From positions 1-24,900 of IMG/VR virus record IMGVR_UViG_3300010148_000106: a stretch of DNA of 24,900 bases; one strand, 5' to 3'. Source of the stretch: a virus. Under the pieces are notes generated by a model. It was not told where the DNA came from, did no database searches, and was given only the letters and a program-made list of their open reading frames with translations. Below are positions 15,801 to 23,092 of this stretch, piece after piece. Both the position numbers and the translations under genes were made by a program. The stretch's first letter is position 1. Every line of letters begins with the position of its first letter.

Positions 15801-17184
15801 AAGTGCAGTTTTTCCAATGGAGTCTAAGTTTAATTTTATGTTACATAGAACAGAAGATGGCTTTGCTGGTGTTGGAACTAAATCTCAATATGAAACAGAA
15901 GAAGGTGAGCCAAGATCAGGATTATCTTCGTTTGCTGATGGATTATTAGTTGCAGAAACTTCTTGTCATTCTCCAAAAACAGAACAATTTACAGATACAG
16001 GATTAGGGCATTTTGATAATAGTGAATTTAGAAAAACGGTAAAATCTGTAAACTATAGACAGTTTTTAAGATTTCCATATTCTTGGATTTGGTCATTATC
16101 TAAAACACATGGAGAGTTAATAGATAACTTTTCAAGATTTCCAATAGCTAATAAGTTAGACCTTGAAGGTAATCATGGTGAAATAACATCTAATGGTGAA
16201 GCAAGTGATATGCTTATATCATTTCAAGAAAATGCATTTGGTAGACTACCAGTAAAAGATAGAGCTGTATTAGGTTCAGGCAATACAAGCTTAGTAATAG
16301 GAGATGCAGACTTTATGAATCGTATAGATTACGTGTCTACACAATATGGGAATAAAAGCCAATTTAGCCTCACAGGAGATGGTAGGACATTGTTTTGGGT
16401 AGATGCTACCAATGGTAAGGTTTGTAGCTTTAATGGCGGTAATTTCCAGCTTTTAAGCGATGTTAAAGGATTACATGACTATATAGAAACAATAGCACAA
16501 GATTTTTACAAGCAAGGCGACATACATGCTGGTTATGACTTTAAAAATCAAGAAGTTTACTTTACGTTTGTTGCTCCATATGCAAACCTATCTGCACATA
16601 CTAAAACGTTTTTATCAGAAACAGGAAGATCTGCATCTAACTTGACAAAAGTAGGAACTACTTTAGTTTACAATAATTACTTAGGGGTGTTTACAAGTTT
16701 TTTAACTGCTGTTCCTAATATGTGGTTTAGTTTTGGAGATAATTTTTATAGTGACAGAGCTAATACTGAAACTACAGCTTTATCTGCTGATGCTGTAAAA
16801 AATGTGTATATTTATAATGAAGATATTGAATGTAATTTTTTCGGTACTAATTATGATAGTACAATAGAAATTATAGTCAATGATTTATCACAATTAAGTA
16901 AAGTATTTGACAACTTGGTATTAAGCGTAAATAGAACTGGTTATGATAGATTGAGTAGCGTTGTAATGACTACAGAGTCAGATACACAGACTTTAACTTT
17001 ATCTTCTGATACTAGAGCTAAGTACAGAGAAGATTTTTACCGTATGCCAATGAGGGCAGTAAATGATCCAAATAGATTAAGAGGTAGGTGGGTATCGGTA
17101 AAATTAATATTTGATAATGCATCAGATAAAGATGTAGTATTAAATACTTTAGAAACAAAATATAGAATTTCAAGAAGAGTATAA
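12877..17184 (+). CDS. Giant tail protein, crAss-like tail stabilisation (muzzle-type)
   Basis: This 1435-residue protein is almost wholly beta-rich, with abundant Tyr, Asn, Ser, Thr and Gly and no membrane or coiled-coil segments. The N-terminus has a short Asn/Gly motif (NTFSKGMSRDSG, about 6-17). Later come YWTDNKNEIRSFN (about 156-168) and SGQYMYSYRMLTFDGKTS (about 234-251), followed near 1170-1200 by WVDATNGKVCSFNGG, which resembles beta-propeller blades. These features, the size and the position after the ring genes match the large tail stabilisation protein of Crassvirales, called muzzle in the crAss001 virion structure, which assembles at the tail end below the rings. Host-recognition domains are not obvious. 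The start and stop codons are both one-base TAATG overlaps with neighbours, so it is part of one translationally linked series. Confidence 0.7.
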   Translation: MRSAFNTFSKGMSRDSGYSNMGKNTYKLSKNGRIIFKGVDPGTSVDPGNYAWCNSNGNEIAFSLQSNYLLKGAVEINNKLVVLSYNGTYSEIGLVTFAGNDKTTHTYKTIFNDEKDPNSDRLNLTELCEVKSHAEVSEDPTTYVGSGTEENEVIIERIYWTDNKNEIRSFNLGLFYYVEKYTSGFDYAATTYTATLSNGVKMQNFYSVHNMSLEPDLQMGHIEHYELVPGTLKSGQYMYSYRMLTFDGKTSNWHPVTNKMSIVDSDHDATNMNKYHFTSVGEETSKGNCLYVYIPDDRYFYYEVAYVYYSTELIAQEAKIFYKGLYGDNIIGVGSEIHKVEHISNTGDAITTLELQQQYIPVEKAKTIAIKNKTFLAANYKERKPLELTQAQLNGIAVKPHFRLMHSDPTDNVNSLPIMHHNTKTTTLWKTMYKNRTDNRLDSNTLYSRSTYRNYKSLQIETSFSGYFRGETYRIGIVLYDKKGKPGFVQHIADITMPEIHGDATGNCDYTVKNQGTPSGTTTVYNTPVGLSGAGANSPSKYSELGNVTAYPLEYQGSLTFGNEYRYDITPGNNAPTDVPGVHVGAEGAIRIMGLMIDNIDLSNVIDDISGFEIVRSARDPKSIGRGLMLPTVYRNTGSITGGTYPTPTFYYIHNSTTYTASNGMQAILPTSGGSQSFTKAGGGNIMYYRSKTFNLIAPDLMMSDDYSIAANDKVRLEGSLWQSGVSAGSQAQIELGSASNANDHFYVKLYNDSLDSYRNFMTDYNGSAFTTTALYGTTTLKSFAKAGSGNSVAAYDPSNSDYIFRNYYQGDNSSAESLKDSSTGTAYQGFAEFNNLESHAYGANDNVIITVEDFVLAKQNRNLGSANKDYMIEFPIASIYRDGGGTYNGISESSFAATNYESIGEFTAINADVKTKIHSGGNYILDGRETFGGDCYLDLFAYTQMIPRYMYGADCATPSKQTHSSVDYYYDFAASAVFPMESKFNFMLHRTEDGFAGVGTKSQYETEEGEPRSGLSSFADGLLVAETSCHSPKTEQFTDTGLGHFDNSEFRKTVKSVNYRQFLRFPYSWIWSLSKTHGELIDNFSRFPIANKLDLEGNHGEITSNGEASDMLISFQENAFGRLPVKDRAVLGSGNTSLVIGDADFMNRIDYVSTQYGNKSQFSLTGDGRTLFWVDATNGKVCSFNGGNFQLLSDVKGLHDYIETIAQDFYKQGDIHAGYDFKNQEVYFTFVAPYANLSAHTKTFLSETGRSASNLTKVGTTLVYNNYLGVFTSFLTAVPNMWFSFGDNFYSDRANTETTALSADAVKNVYIYNEDIECNFFGTNYDSTIEIIVNDLSQLSKVFDNLVLSVNRTGYDRLSSVVMTTESDTQTLTLSSDTRAKYREDFYRMPMRAVNDPNRLRGRWVSVKLIFDNASDKDVVLNTLETKYRISRRV

Positions 17185-18722
17185 TGAGTAGTCTACCAGT
17201 ATATCAGTCGTTTGATGCTATAAAGCAAGCAGAAGATACAATAGCCAATAGAGAAGCTTTAGCAGCCGCAGGTTCAACTGCTGGATATGTTGCTGGAGGA
17301 ATAGGAGCAACGGCAGAACTAGCTTCTATGTTAGCTCCAGAAGGAAGTACAGCTAGTAATGTTTTAGAATATGGCTCTGGTGTTGCACAAACTGGTGTAG
17401 GTGTAGGTTTAACATTATCAGGAAATCCAATACAGGGTGTTCCTATGATATTACAAGGAGTAGGAGATATAGTAGGAACGGCAAAAAGCCAAAAATCAGA
17501 AAGAGAGCAAGAGGCTATAAGACAAGAACAAGAAAAACGTTTTTTACAAGCACAAAGCACAGCTCAGATAAATCCTTTATATGCAAAAGATGGAATGAAA
17601 GTTCCTAAAGATCCTTATAGTTATGCTGAAAATTATTTAGAGGATATTAAAATTCAAAATTTAAATTTACAACGATCTCAAGAAACTCCTGATGCTAGTA
17701 TTAATATGAATACTTATTCTAGATTGGGATACAATAGACCTTTTGAAAGAACACCAAATATTAAAGATATTGTTTCTGGCTTTACAGGCACTTTAGGAGT
17801 ACAAGGTCAAGGATACATGCCTTTAGGTGATATAGGTTCTGCTAATTTAGGATATGATGCTTCAGCTACATTATCTAGTCAAGGTTTATCTGGTCAAGGA
17901 AATATTAATTTATCAGCAGATATAAATCCTAATGATAGATTAAATATTGCTCCTTATGCTAATATTGGTATTAATTCTTTTGGAACAAATGTAGGTGGTG
18001 GCGTTAGAGCAACATACAATTTTGAAAATGGCGGTAAAGTAGATCCTCCTAAAAAAGAAATGACAAGGGCAGAAAGAGTTTACAATTTAATTGCTCCTAC
18101 TGGTTATACTGATTTGGGAAACTATGTAAACGCATTAAAAATAGATACTGATGAAGATGTTCCTTTAAGAACAGCAATGACAGATCCAAGAGGTGAAGAA
18201 ATGTATAAACAATATTTAGGAATAAATAAAGAATCTCAATATTTAAAACCTTCAAAATACAAACCTTCTAAAAGTAAAAATCCTAATGATCAATATTATT
18301 CTTTAGATGAAGAGTTTGAAAAATCAATAATATCATCATTAGTTGGTAATAGGTTAAAAGTAGGAGAAAGTAAAAATTTTAGCGAAATAGGAGATCTGCC
18401 AGGGGAATTTGATGAAAGTTATAAGCCTAAAAATATGAGAAGCAGTTATTATCCATATAATATCTGGTCAGGATTAGGAAATTTTACAGTTAGCAAAGGA
18501 TTAGATGAATCGGGAAATGAATATTATTCTTATTATGACAAATATGATTTTCCTGAATATATTCAAAAAGGAGCTTTAGGTGTTAGAGGCTTAGAAGGCA
18601 ATCCTTTTGAAATATATGGAAGAATACCAGCAGAAAAAATAGATAACTTTTATAGAAAAGTTTCTTTTAAAAATGGAGGAAAAGTTTCATATTTAGATCA
18701 ATTAGATATATTAACACAATGA
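17184..18722 (+). CDS. Virion-associated protein with Gly/Ala membrane-like and beta-hairpin segments
   Basis: The 512 residues show four regions. Residues about 28-100 are Gly/Ala-rich and hydrophobic, glycine-zipper-like (GSTAGYVAGGIGATAELASM). Residues about 103-125 are a charged helix. Residues about 200-280 contain successive alternating strands ending in aromatic residues (LNIAPYANIGINSFGTNVGG, then TYNF), resembling outer-membrane beta-hairpins. The C-terminal region has LGNFTVSKGL and NPFEIYGRIP, motifs I associate with large proteins of Bacteroidota phages. Short Gly-Gly-Lys-Val boxes follow the strand region (about 280-286) and sit near the end (about 495-501), and YAKDGMKV lies at 133-140. 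After the tail gene, with a cargo-like composition, it is likely an internal or tail-tip protein ejected into the envelope. It is linked to the next gene by ATGA. Confidence 0.55.
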   Translation: MSSLPVYQSFDAIKQAEDTIANREALAAAGSTAGYVAGGIGATAELASMLAPEGSTASNVLEYGSGVAQTGVGVGLTLSGNPIQGVPMILQGVGDIVGTAKSQKSEREQEAIRQEQEKRFLQAQSTAQINPLYAKDGMKVPKDPYSYAENYLEDIKIQNLNLQRSQETPDASINMNTYSRLGYNRPFERTPNIKDIVSGFTGTLGVQGQGYMPLGDIGSANLGYDASATLSSQGLSGQGNINLSADINPNDRLNIAPYANIGINSFGTNVGGGVRATYNFENGGKVDPPKKEMTRAERVYNLIAPTGYTDLGNYVNALKIDTDEDVPLRTAMTDPRGEEMYKQYLGINKESQYLKPSKYKPSKSKNPNDQYYSLDEEFEKSIISSLVGNRLKVGESKNFSEIGDLPGEFDESYKPKNMRSSYYPYNIWSGLGNFTVSKGLDESGNEYYSYYDKYDFPEYIQKGALGVRGLEGNPFEIYGRIPAEKIDNFYRKVSFKNGGKVSYLDQLDILTQ

Positions 18723-21487
18723 ATACTCAAAAATTACATGGAGCTAGACATAGCGAAGGCGGTATTAAAATAGAAGCTGAAGGTGGTGAAAGAATCTTTA
18801 GTAGAGAAGATACGGCAAAAATAGAATCATTATCTAAGCAAAATAAATTTGAAAAGCTAGGTAAGTTTATTAAGGGAGCTATGCAAACACAAGATAGTAG
18901 ACCTCCTATGTATGCTGAACAAGGCATGAAAGTATTTAATCAATACAATAATGAATTACCATTTGTGCTATCTCCTAAAGAAATGGAAACTTTAAATCAG
19001 TTTGCTGCAATGAATAATACAATGTCTTATGAACAGTTTATGGAAGCAGGTGGTAAAATAGCAAGCATAACTCAACAAATGATAAAAGCAAATCCTAATA
19101 ATGCTGCATTAAAGAATAATAACCCAGGAAATATAATGTATTATTCTAAAGATAAGCAAGGTAATTTAAGTAAAACTCCATCAGGATATGCTAAATATTT
19201 GTTAGATCAAGGATATGAAATTGAAGCAGGATCATCTAACCAAGATGGTCAGTTTATAAAATTTAAAAACTTAGAAGATGGCATGGCTGCTAAGTTAGGT
19301 TTTTGGAATTTTGTTACTTCAAAAAACACATATGGAGGTCAACCTGTAGATGGCATGACTTTAGATGAGGCTTTATCTTTATATAGTAATGCAGGTTATA
19401 CTGCTAAAGATTTAGGTTTAGGAGAATTTGCAGATACATATATATCAGAAATAACACAAGATGTATGGAATAAAGTATCAGCAAACCAAATTAAAAGAGA
19501 AGATGGTGTAATGTATAAACATCTTTTTGGAACTTCTCAACCTAATGATATAGATTTTTCTAATTTTTCAACTACTCCTGTTCAAACCGAAACTCCTGTA
19601 AATCCTTTTGAAATAGAAGAAGGATTTAATATAGTTAATGCAAAAGGAGAAAAAATTGGAGAAGTAGAAAAAAGTCCTACGGTTAAACAAGAAAAAGAAA
19701 TTGAAACTACATTAGAAGCAGATACAGTAGGAAGTGAGGAATTAAAAGAAAAAGAAAAAAGAAATCTTGCATCTAAAGAAATAGGTAATCGGCAAAAACA
19801 AATAGAAGAATTAGAAAAAGAAAAACAAAAGTATTCTGATCAAATAAAAGGTACAACTACAGCATCTCCAGAACATCGTAAGGCATCTCGTTTAAAACAA
19901 AATGTAGAAGATCAAATTAAACAGTTGCAAGATGAAATAGATTATTTAGGTAGTCCTATACATTCTACAGCTTCTGGAAAAATTTATGGTAGCATAACAG
20001 ATGAAGATAGAAAACTAGCTAATGAATCATTAAAGCAAGAATTTGAAGATTTTTATTATGCAGATGAATCTAAAGTAAATAGAAGAACAGGTTTTGGTGA
20101 CGATACCGAAAACACTAAATTACTTTATGATAAAATTCGTAAAAGAATAGCTGACTCTGATTCATTTAAAAATAAAAACTTATCAAAAGAAGACGCTGAT
20201 TTTCTTTTAGACGCTTTAACGTCTGAAGCGTTTATGTCTTTAGAGGGTAGTGGAGAAGAAATTATTAAAAATGTATTAGGAATAGAAGATACTAAACTTC
20301 AAGATACACAGCTAGAAGATTTATTACAGGATGACAGAGGAAAAAATGTATCGTTAGCTTCTACTAATAAAGCTTATAATGAGTTTAGAAATCAATATAT
20401 TAATCCTCGTACTGGCAAACAAGCTAAATATCAACAAGACATAAATAAAACTTTAAATTTAGTTTCTCCAAGTCAAGATAATCTTACAGCTACAGGAGCT
20501 GCTGTAGATCCTAATAAAGTACCTAGTGGACAACAAGTACAATTAGCCGCTCAAAAAATATCTCCTGTTAAAAAACAAGATGAAGAAGATAAGGCAGCAC
20601 AAGCAATGCAAATTGCAGCTAAAAAAGCAGAAGATGATGCTAATAAAGATTTTCTTCAATCATTAAAAGATTATGATCCTAGTTTTACTGGAGAGGCTAC
20701 AACAACTTATGAAGATTTATTTCAAGATGATAGAACTACTGGTCAAAAGTTTAGACAATCATTATTAGATAATGCTGTTAATATCGCACAAGTAGTAGGC
20801 GGTATTAAGGGTGCGGCAGAGCCAATGCCAAGATTTATGATAAGTCAAGAACTTATAGATCAAGCTAAAAATTTAAATCAAAGAGCGCAAACAGGATTAA
20901 CGGCAGAAGAAAAATCTAAAATGCTTAGTGATGCTACAGATGCTGAAAGGTCAGCTATGAACGCTATGACTAAAAGTGGATTATCTAGTGGTCAAATATT
21001 AGGTATAGCACCACAATTGCAACGGCAAACACAAAAGCAAAAACTTAATATAGATATATTAGACCAAAAAACTAGAGAGCGTTATGAAGATAAGGCTATG
21101 AATATGCAAAAGTATTTAAATGACCTTAGATATCGTACTCAGTTTATGCCAGACTATCAAGAAACACAACAACGTACTCAAGCCGCAGCACAAACTGCAC
21201 AGGCTGGAATACAAGGCTTTCAAGATTATATGGGTTATCAAAGAACTTTTGGAGAAGGTACTCCTTACCAAGCTTTACAAGAAGCTACAATTAAAAATAT
21301 AATTTCTAATGTAAGAGCTGGAGAAATGGCTACTAGCGCAAATATGCAACAAGCTGATTTTATAGATCAACAAAATCAAGCAATAGCAAGTTTTCAAGCT
21401 ATGAGTCCTGACCAACAAAAAGCATTTAGAGATAATCAATCAGGAAAAACACAAGAAGAAATATTACAAGCATTAATAAATCCATAA
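18719..21487 (+). CDS. Large virion protein with a peptidoglycan-hydrolase-like domain
   Basis: The 922-residue protein begins with HSEGGIKIEAEGGERIFS (about 11-28), a Gly-Gly motif I recall from large proteins of crAss-like phages, and YAEQGMKV (65-72), which also occurs in variant form in the upstream protein. Residues about 110-270 look like a virion-associated lysozyme or transglycosylase segment: NNNPGNI (133-139), FKNLEDGMAAKLGFW (182-196) and MTLDEALSLYSNAGY (213-227) follow the usual order. A catalytic Glu at the expected distance is not obvious (Glu109 is the nearest upstream). Residues about 338-411 form a coiled coil, and the last 200 are Gln-rich helices. It probably travels in the virion and locally opens the cell wall at infection. 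It starts on a four-base overlap with the upstream gene. Confidence 0.55.
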   Translation: MNTQKLHGARHSEGGIKIEAEGGERIFSREDTAKIESLSKQNKFEKLGKFIKGAMQTQDSRPPMYAEQGMKVFNQYNNELPFVLSPKEMETLNQFAAMNNTMSYEQFMEAGGKIASITQQMIKANPNNAALKNNNPGNIMYYSKDKQGNLSKTPSGYAKYLLDQGYEIEAGSSNQDGQFIKFKNLEDGMAAKLGFWNFVTSKNTYGGQPVDGMTLDEALSLYSNAGYTAKDLGLGEFADTYISEITQDVWNKVSANQIKREDGVMYKHLFGTSQPNDIDFSNFSTTPVQTETPVNPFEIEEGFNIVNAKGEKIGEVEKSPTVKQEKEIETTLEADTVGSEELKEKEKRNLASKEIGNRQKQIEELEKEKQKYSDQIKGTTTASPEHRKASRLKQNVEDQIKQLQDEIDYLGSPIHSTASGKIYGSITDEDRKLANESLKQEFEDFYYADESKVNRRTGFGDDTENTKLLYDKIRKRIADSDSFKNKNLSKEDADFLLDALTSEAFMSLEGSGEEIIKNVLGIEDTKLQDTQLEDLLQDDRGKNVSLASTNKAYNEFRNQYINPRTGKQAKYQQDINKTLNLVSPSQDNLTATGAAVDPNKVPSGQQVQLAAQKISPVKKQDEEDKAAQAMQIAAKKAEDDANKDFLQSLKDYDPSFTGEATTTYEDLFQDDRTTGQKFRQSLLDNAVNIAQVVGGIKGAAEPMPRFMISQELIDQAKNLNQRAQTGLTAEEKSKMLSDATDAERSAMNAMTKSGLSSGQILGIAPQLQRQTQKQKLNIDILDQKTRERYEDKAMNMQKYLNDLRYRTQFMPDYQETQQRTQAAAQTAQAGIQGFQDYMGYQRTFGEGTPYQALQEATIKNIISNVRAGEMATSANMQQADFIDQQNQAIASFQAMSPDQQKAFRDNQSGKTQEEILQALINP

Positions 21488-21490
21488 ACA

Positions 21491-23089
21491 ATGGCAGTAA
21501 ATTATAGTGTATATAATGCATTAAGAGTAAGACCACAGTTTGATAAACAGGCTGCTGTAGCGCAACAAAACATGTCTTATTTGTCTGAGCTTAACAGAAT
21601 GACTGAACGGCAAAATCAACAACGCTTACAGGCAGAACAAGCTATTAGTAAAAGTCTTACTGAGTTTGATCAAACAGAAGGTTTAGAAAGAGATAAGCAA
21701 GCATTGTTAGAACGCATAAAAAAAGAAGAAGAACGTATTATAATGGGTATACGTAATTCTGGTGGTGATGCTAATAGGTATATTAATAGTGGAGGTCTTA
21801 CCGATCTTAGAAAGTATTATACTAATATTAAAACTAGTGAAGAGTTAAACACTACTCTTAATAATAGAAAAATAAACAAAGATTATCAAGATGCTATAAA
21901 TCAAGGTAAACTTGCTGTACCTATTGTAGAACAAGATGAAAATGGTCAAAATAGATTAGTTACATTTCAACAGCAATTAGATGAATATGAAGCTGGTCAA
22001 AGGGAAAAACTACAATGGCAAGGCGCAGAAAGACCAATACCTTTAGATCCTTCAATGTTTAGTAGAATACCTAATCCTAGAAATCCTTTATCTCCAGGTT
22101 TTGTAAGTGTAGATGAATTACAAAATTTTTATATGTTAAAAGGTCAAAATCCTTTATTAGCTAATATTCAAGCTGAAAAATCTAGAGTAGGTAATTCAGA
22201 ATATACTCAATATCAATATGGTATTGATAAAAATGCTTTAGCTATGCAACGAGCTAAACAAAATGGTTTAAAAGCAATATTACAAAATCAAAATGCATTA
22301 AAACATTATCAAGCTCAATACTTGCAGGGTGAACAAGCTAGAGATGATCAAGATGCATTTTATTATACTATAGATCCTGGAAGTAAAGCAGAAGTTACTA
22401 ATGAAGCTATATTAGATCCAAATAAACGTTATGAAAGAATAACAGAAAAAATGTCTAATATTCAGTTTACAGATAAAGCAATGTATAAAAACTTTATGGA
22501 GCTATATAACTATGATCAAAAAGAAAAACGCATGGATTTAGGTGATTGGCAAAAGAAAAATTTGCCAGCATTTATGAAAAACAATGATGGTAGTTTAAGG
22601 CAAATTGATTTAAATAATAAAGACATTAAGTTTTTAGATGTTGAAGCTGATCCTAGTTTTGTTCAAATACTTAGAGAAGAAAATTTTCCTGGACAATTTA
22701 CAGGTGAAGCAAAAGATAGAAGAGGTTATTTAAAAGTAAGAGTAAATGTTCCTGATAATATTTTAGAGGATATGGGGTTAGCTACTAGTTTTGGGATAGG
22801 AGAAGATGTGTTAGATGAAGCTCAAACTAATATAGATCAATTAGATGGTGACAGATATAGATTTGAAATGTATATGCCTGTTCCTGATCAATCTGTGTTA
22901 CAAAATATTTTTTCTAAAACAGTAAAACCAGATATTACAAGTCAAGAATATGCACAAATGCAAATGCAAAATATGTTTTTAAAGAATCCATATATGGCAG
23001 ATTATGGGCAAGGTTTTTTTGATAATTTTCTTAATTTAGACGAATCCGATATTTTTACATATAATCAATCTCAATTTATAAATCCTTAA
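21491..23089 (+). CDS. Putative internal virion (cargo) protein, 532 residues
   Basis: This gene starts three bases after the preceding gene. Residues about 15-90 are a Gln/Glu/Lys-rich coiled coil (RMTERQNQQRLQAEQ; RDKQALLERIKKEEERI). The middle is helical and Gln/Asn-rich (YQYGIDKNALAMQRAKQNG), and a mixed alpha/beta segment occupies about 345-480. There is no signal peptide or membrane helix. It ends FINP, while the upstream 922-residue protein ends LINP. Between a hydrolase-like protein and another very large protein, it is most likely packaged inside the head or tail and ejected. No family is recognised. Its TAA is followed by one codon (TTA) and then the in-frame ATG of the next gene. 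Confidence 0.55.
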   Translation: MAVNYSVYNALRVRPQFDKQAAVAQQNMSYLSELNRMTERQNQQRLQAEQAISKSLTEFDQTEGLERDKQALLERIKKEEERIIMGIRNSGGDANRYINSGGLTDLRKYYTNIKTSEELNTTLNNRKINKDYQDAINQGKLAVPIVEQDENGQNRLVTFQQQLDEYEAGQREKLQWQGAERPIPLDPSMFSRIPNPRNPLSPGFVSVDELQNFYMLKGQNPLLANIQAEKSRVGNSEYTQYQYGIDKNALAMQRAKQNGLKAILQNQNALKHYQAQYLQGEQARDDQDAFYYTIDPGSKAEVTNEAILDPNKRYERITEKMSNIQFTDKAMYKNFMELYNYDQKEKRMDLGDWQKKNLPAFMKNNDGSLRQIDLNNKDIKFLDVEADPSFVQILREENFPGQFTGEAKDRRGYLKVRVNVPDNILEDMGLATSFGIGEDVLDEAQTNIDQLDGDRYRFEMYMPVPDQSVLQNIFSKTVKPDITSQEYAQMQMQNMFLKNPYMADYGQGFFDNFLNLDESDIFTYNQSQFINP

Positions 23090-23092
23090 TTA

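Noticed and set aside
17204-17560. Leftward open frame of 118 codons with many Cys and Pro
   Set aside because: It is antisense to the Gly/Ala-rich start of the 512-residue gene, and its odd composition is what reading Gly/Ala codons backwards produces.
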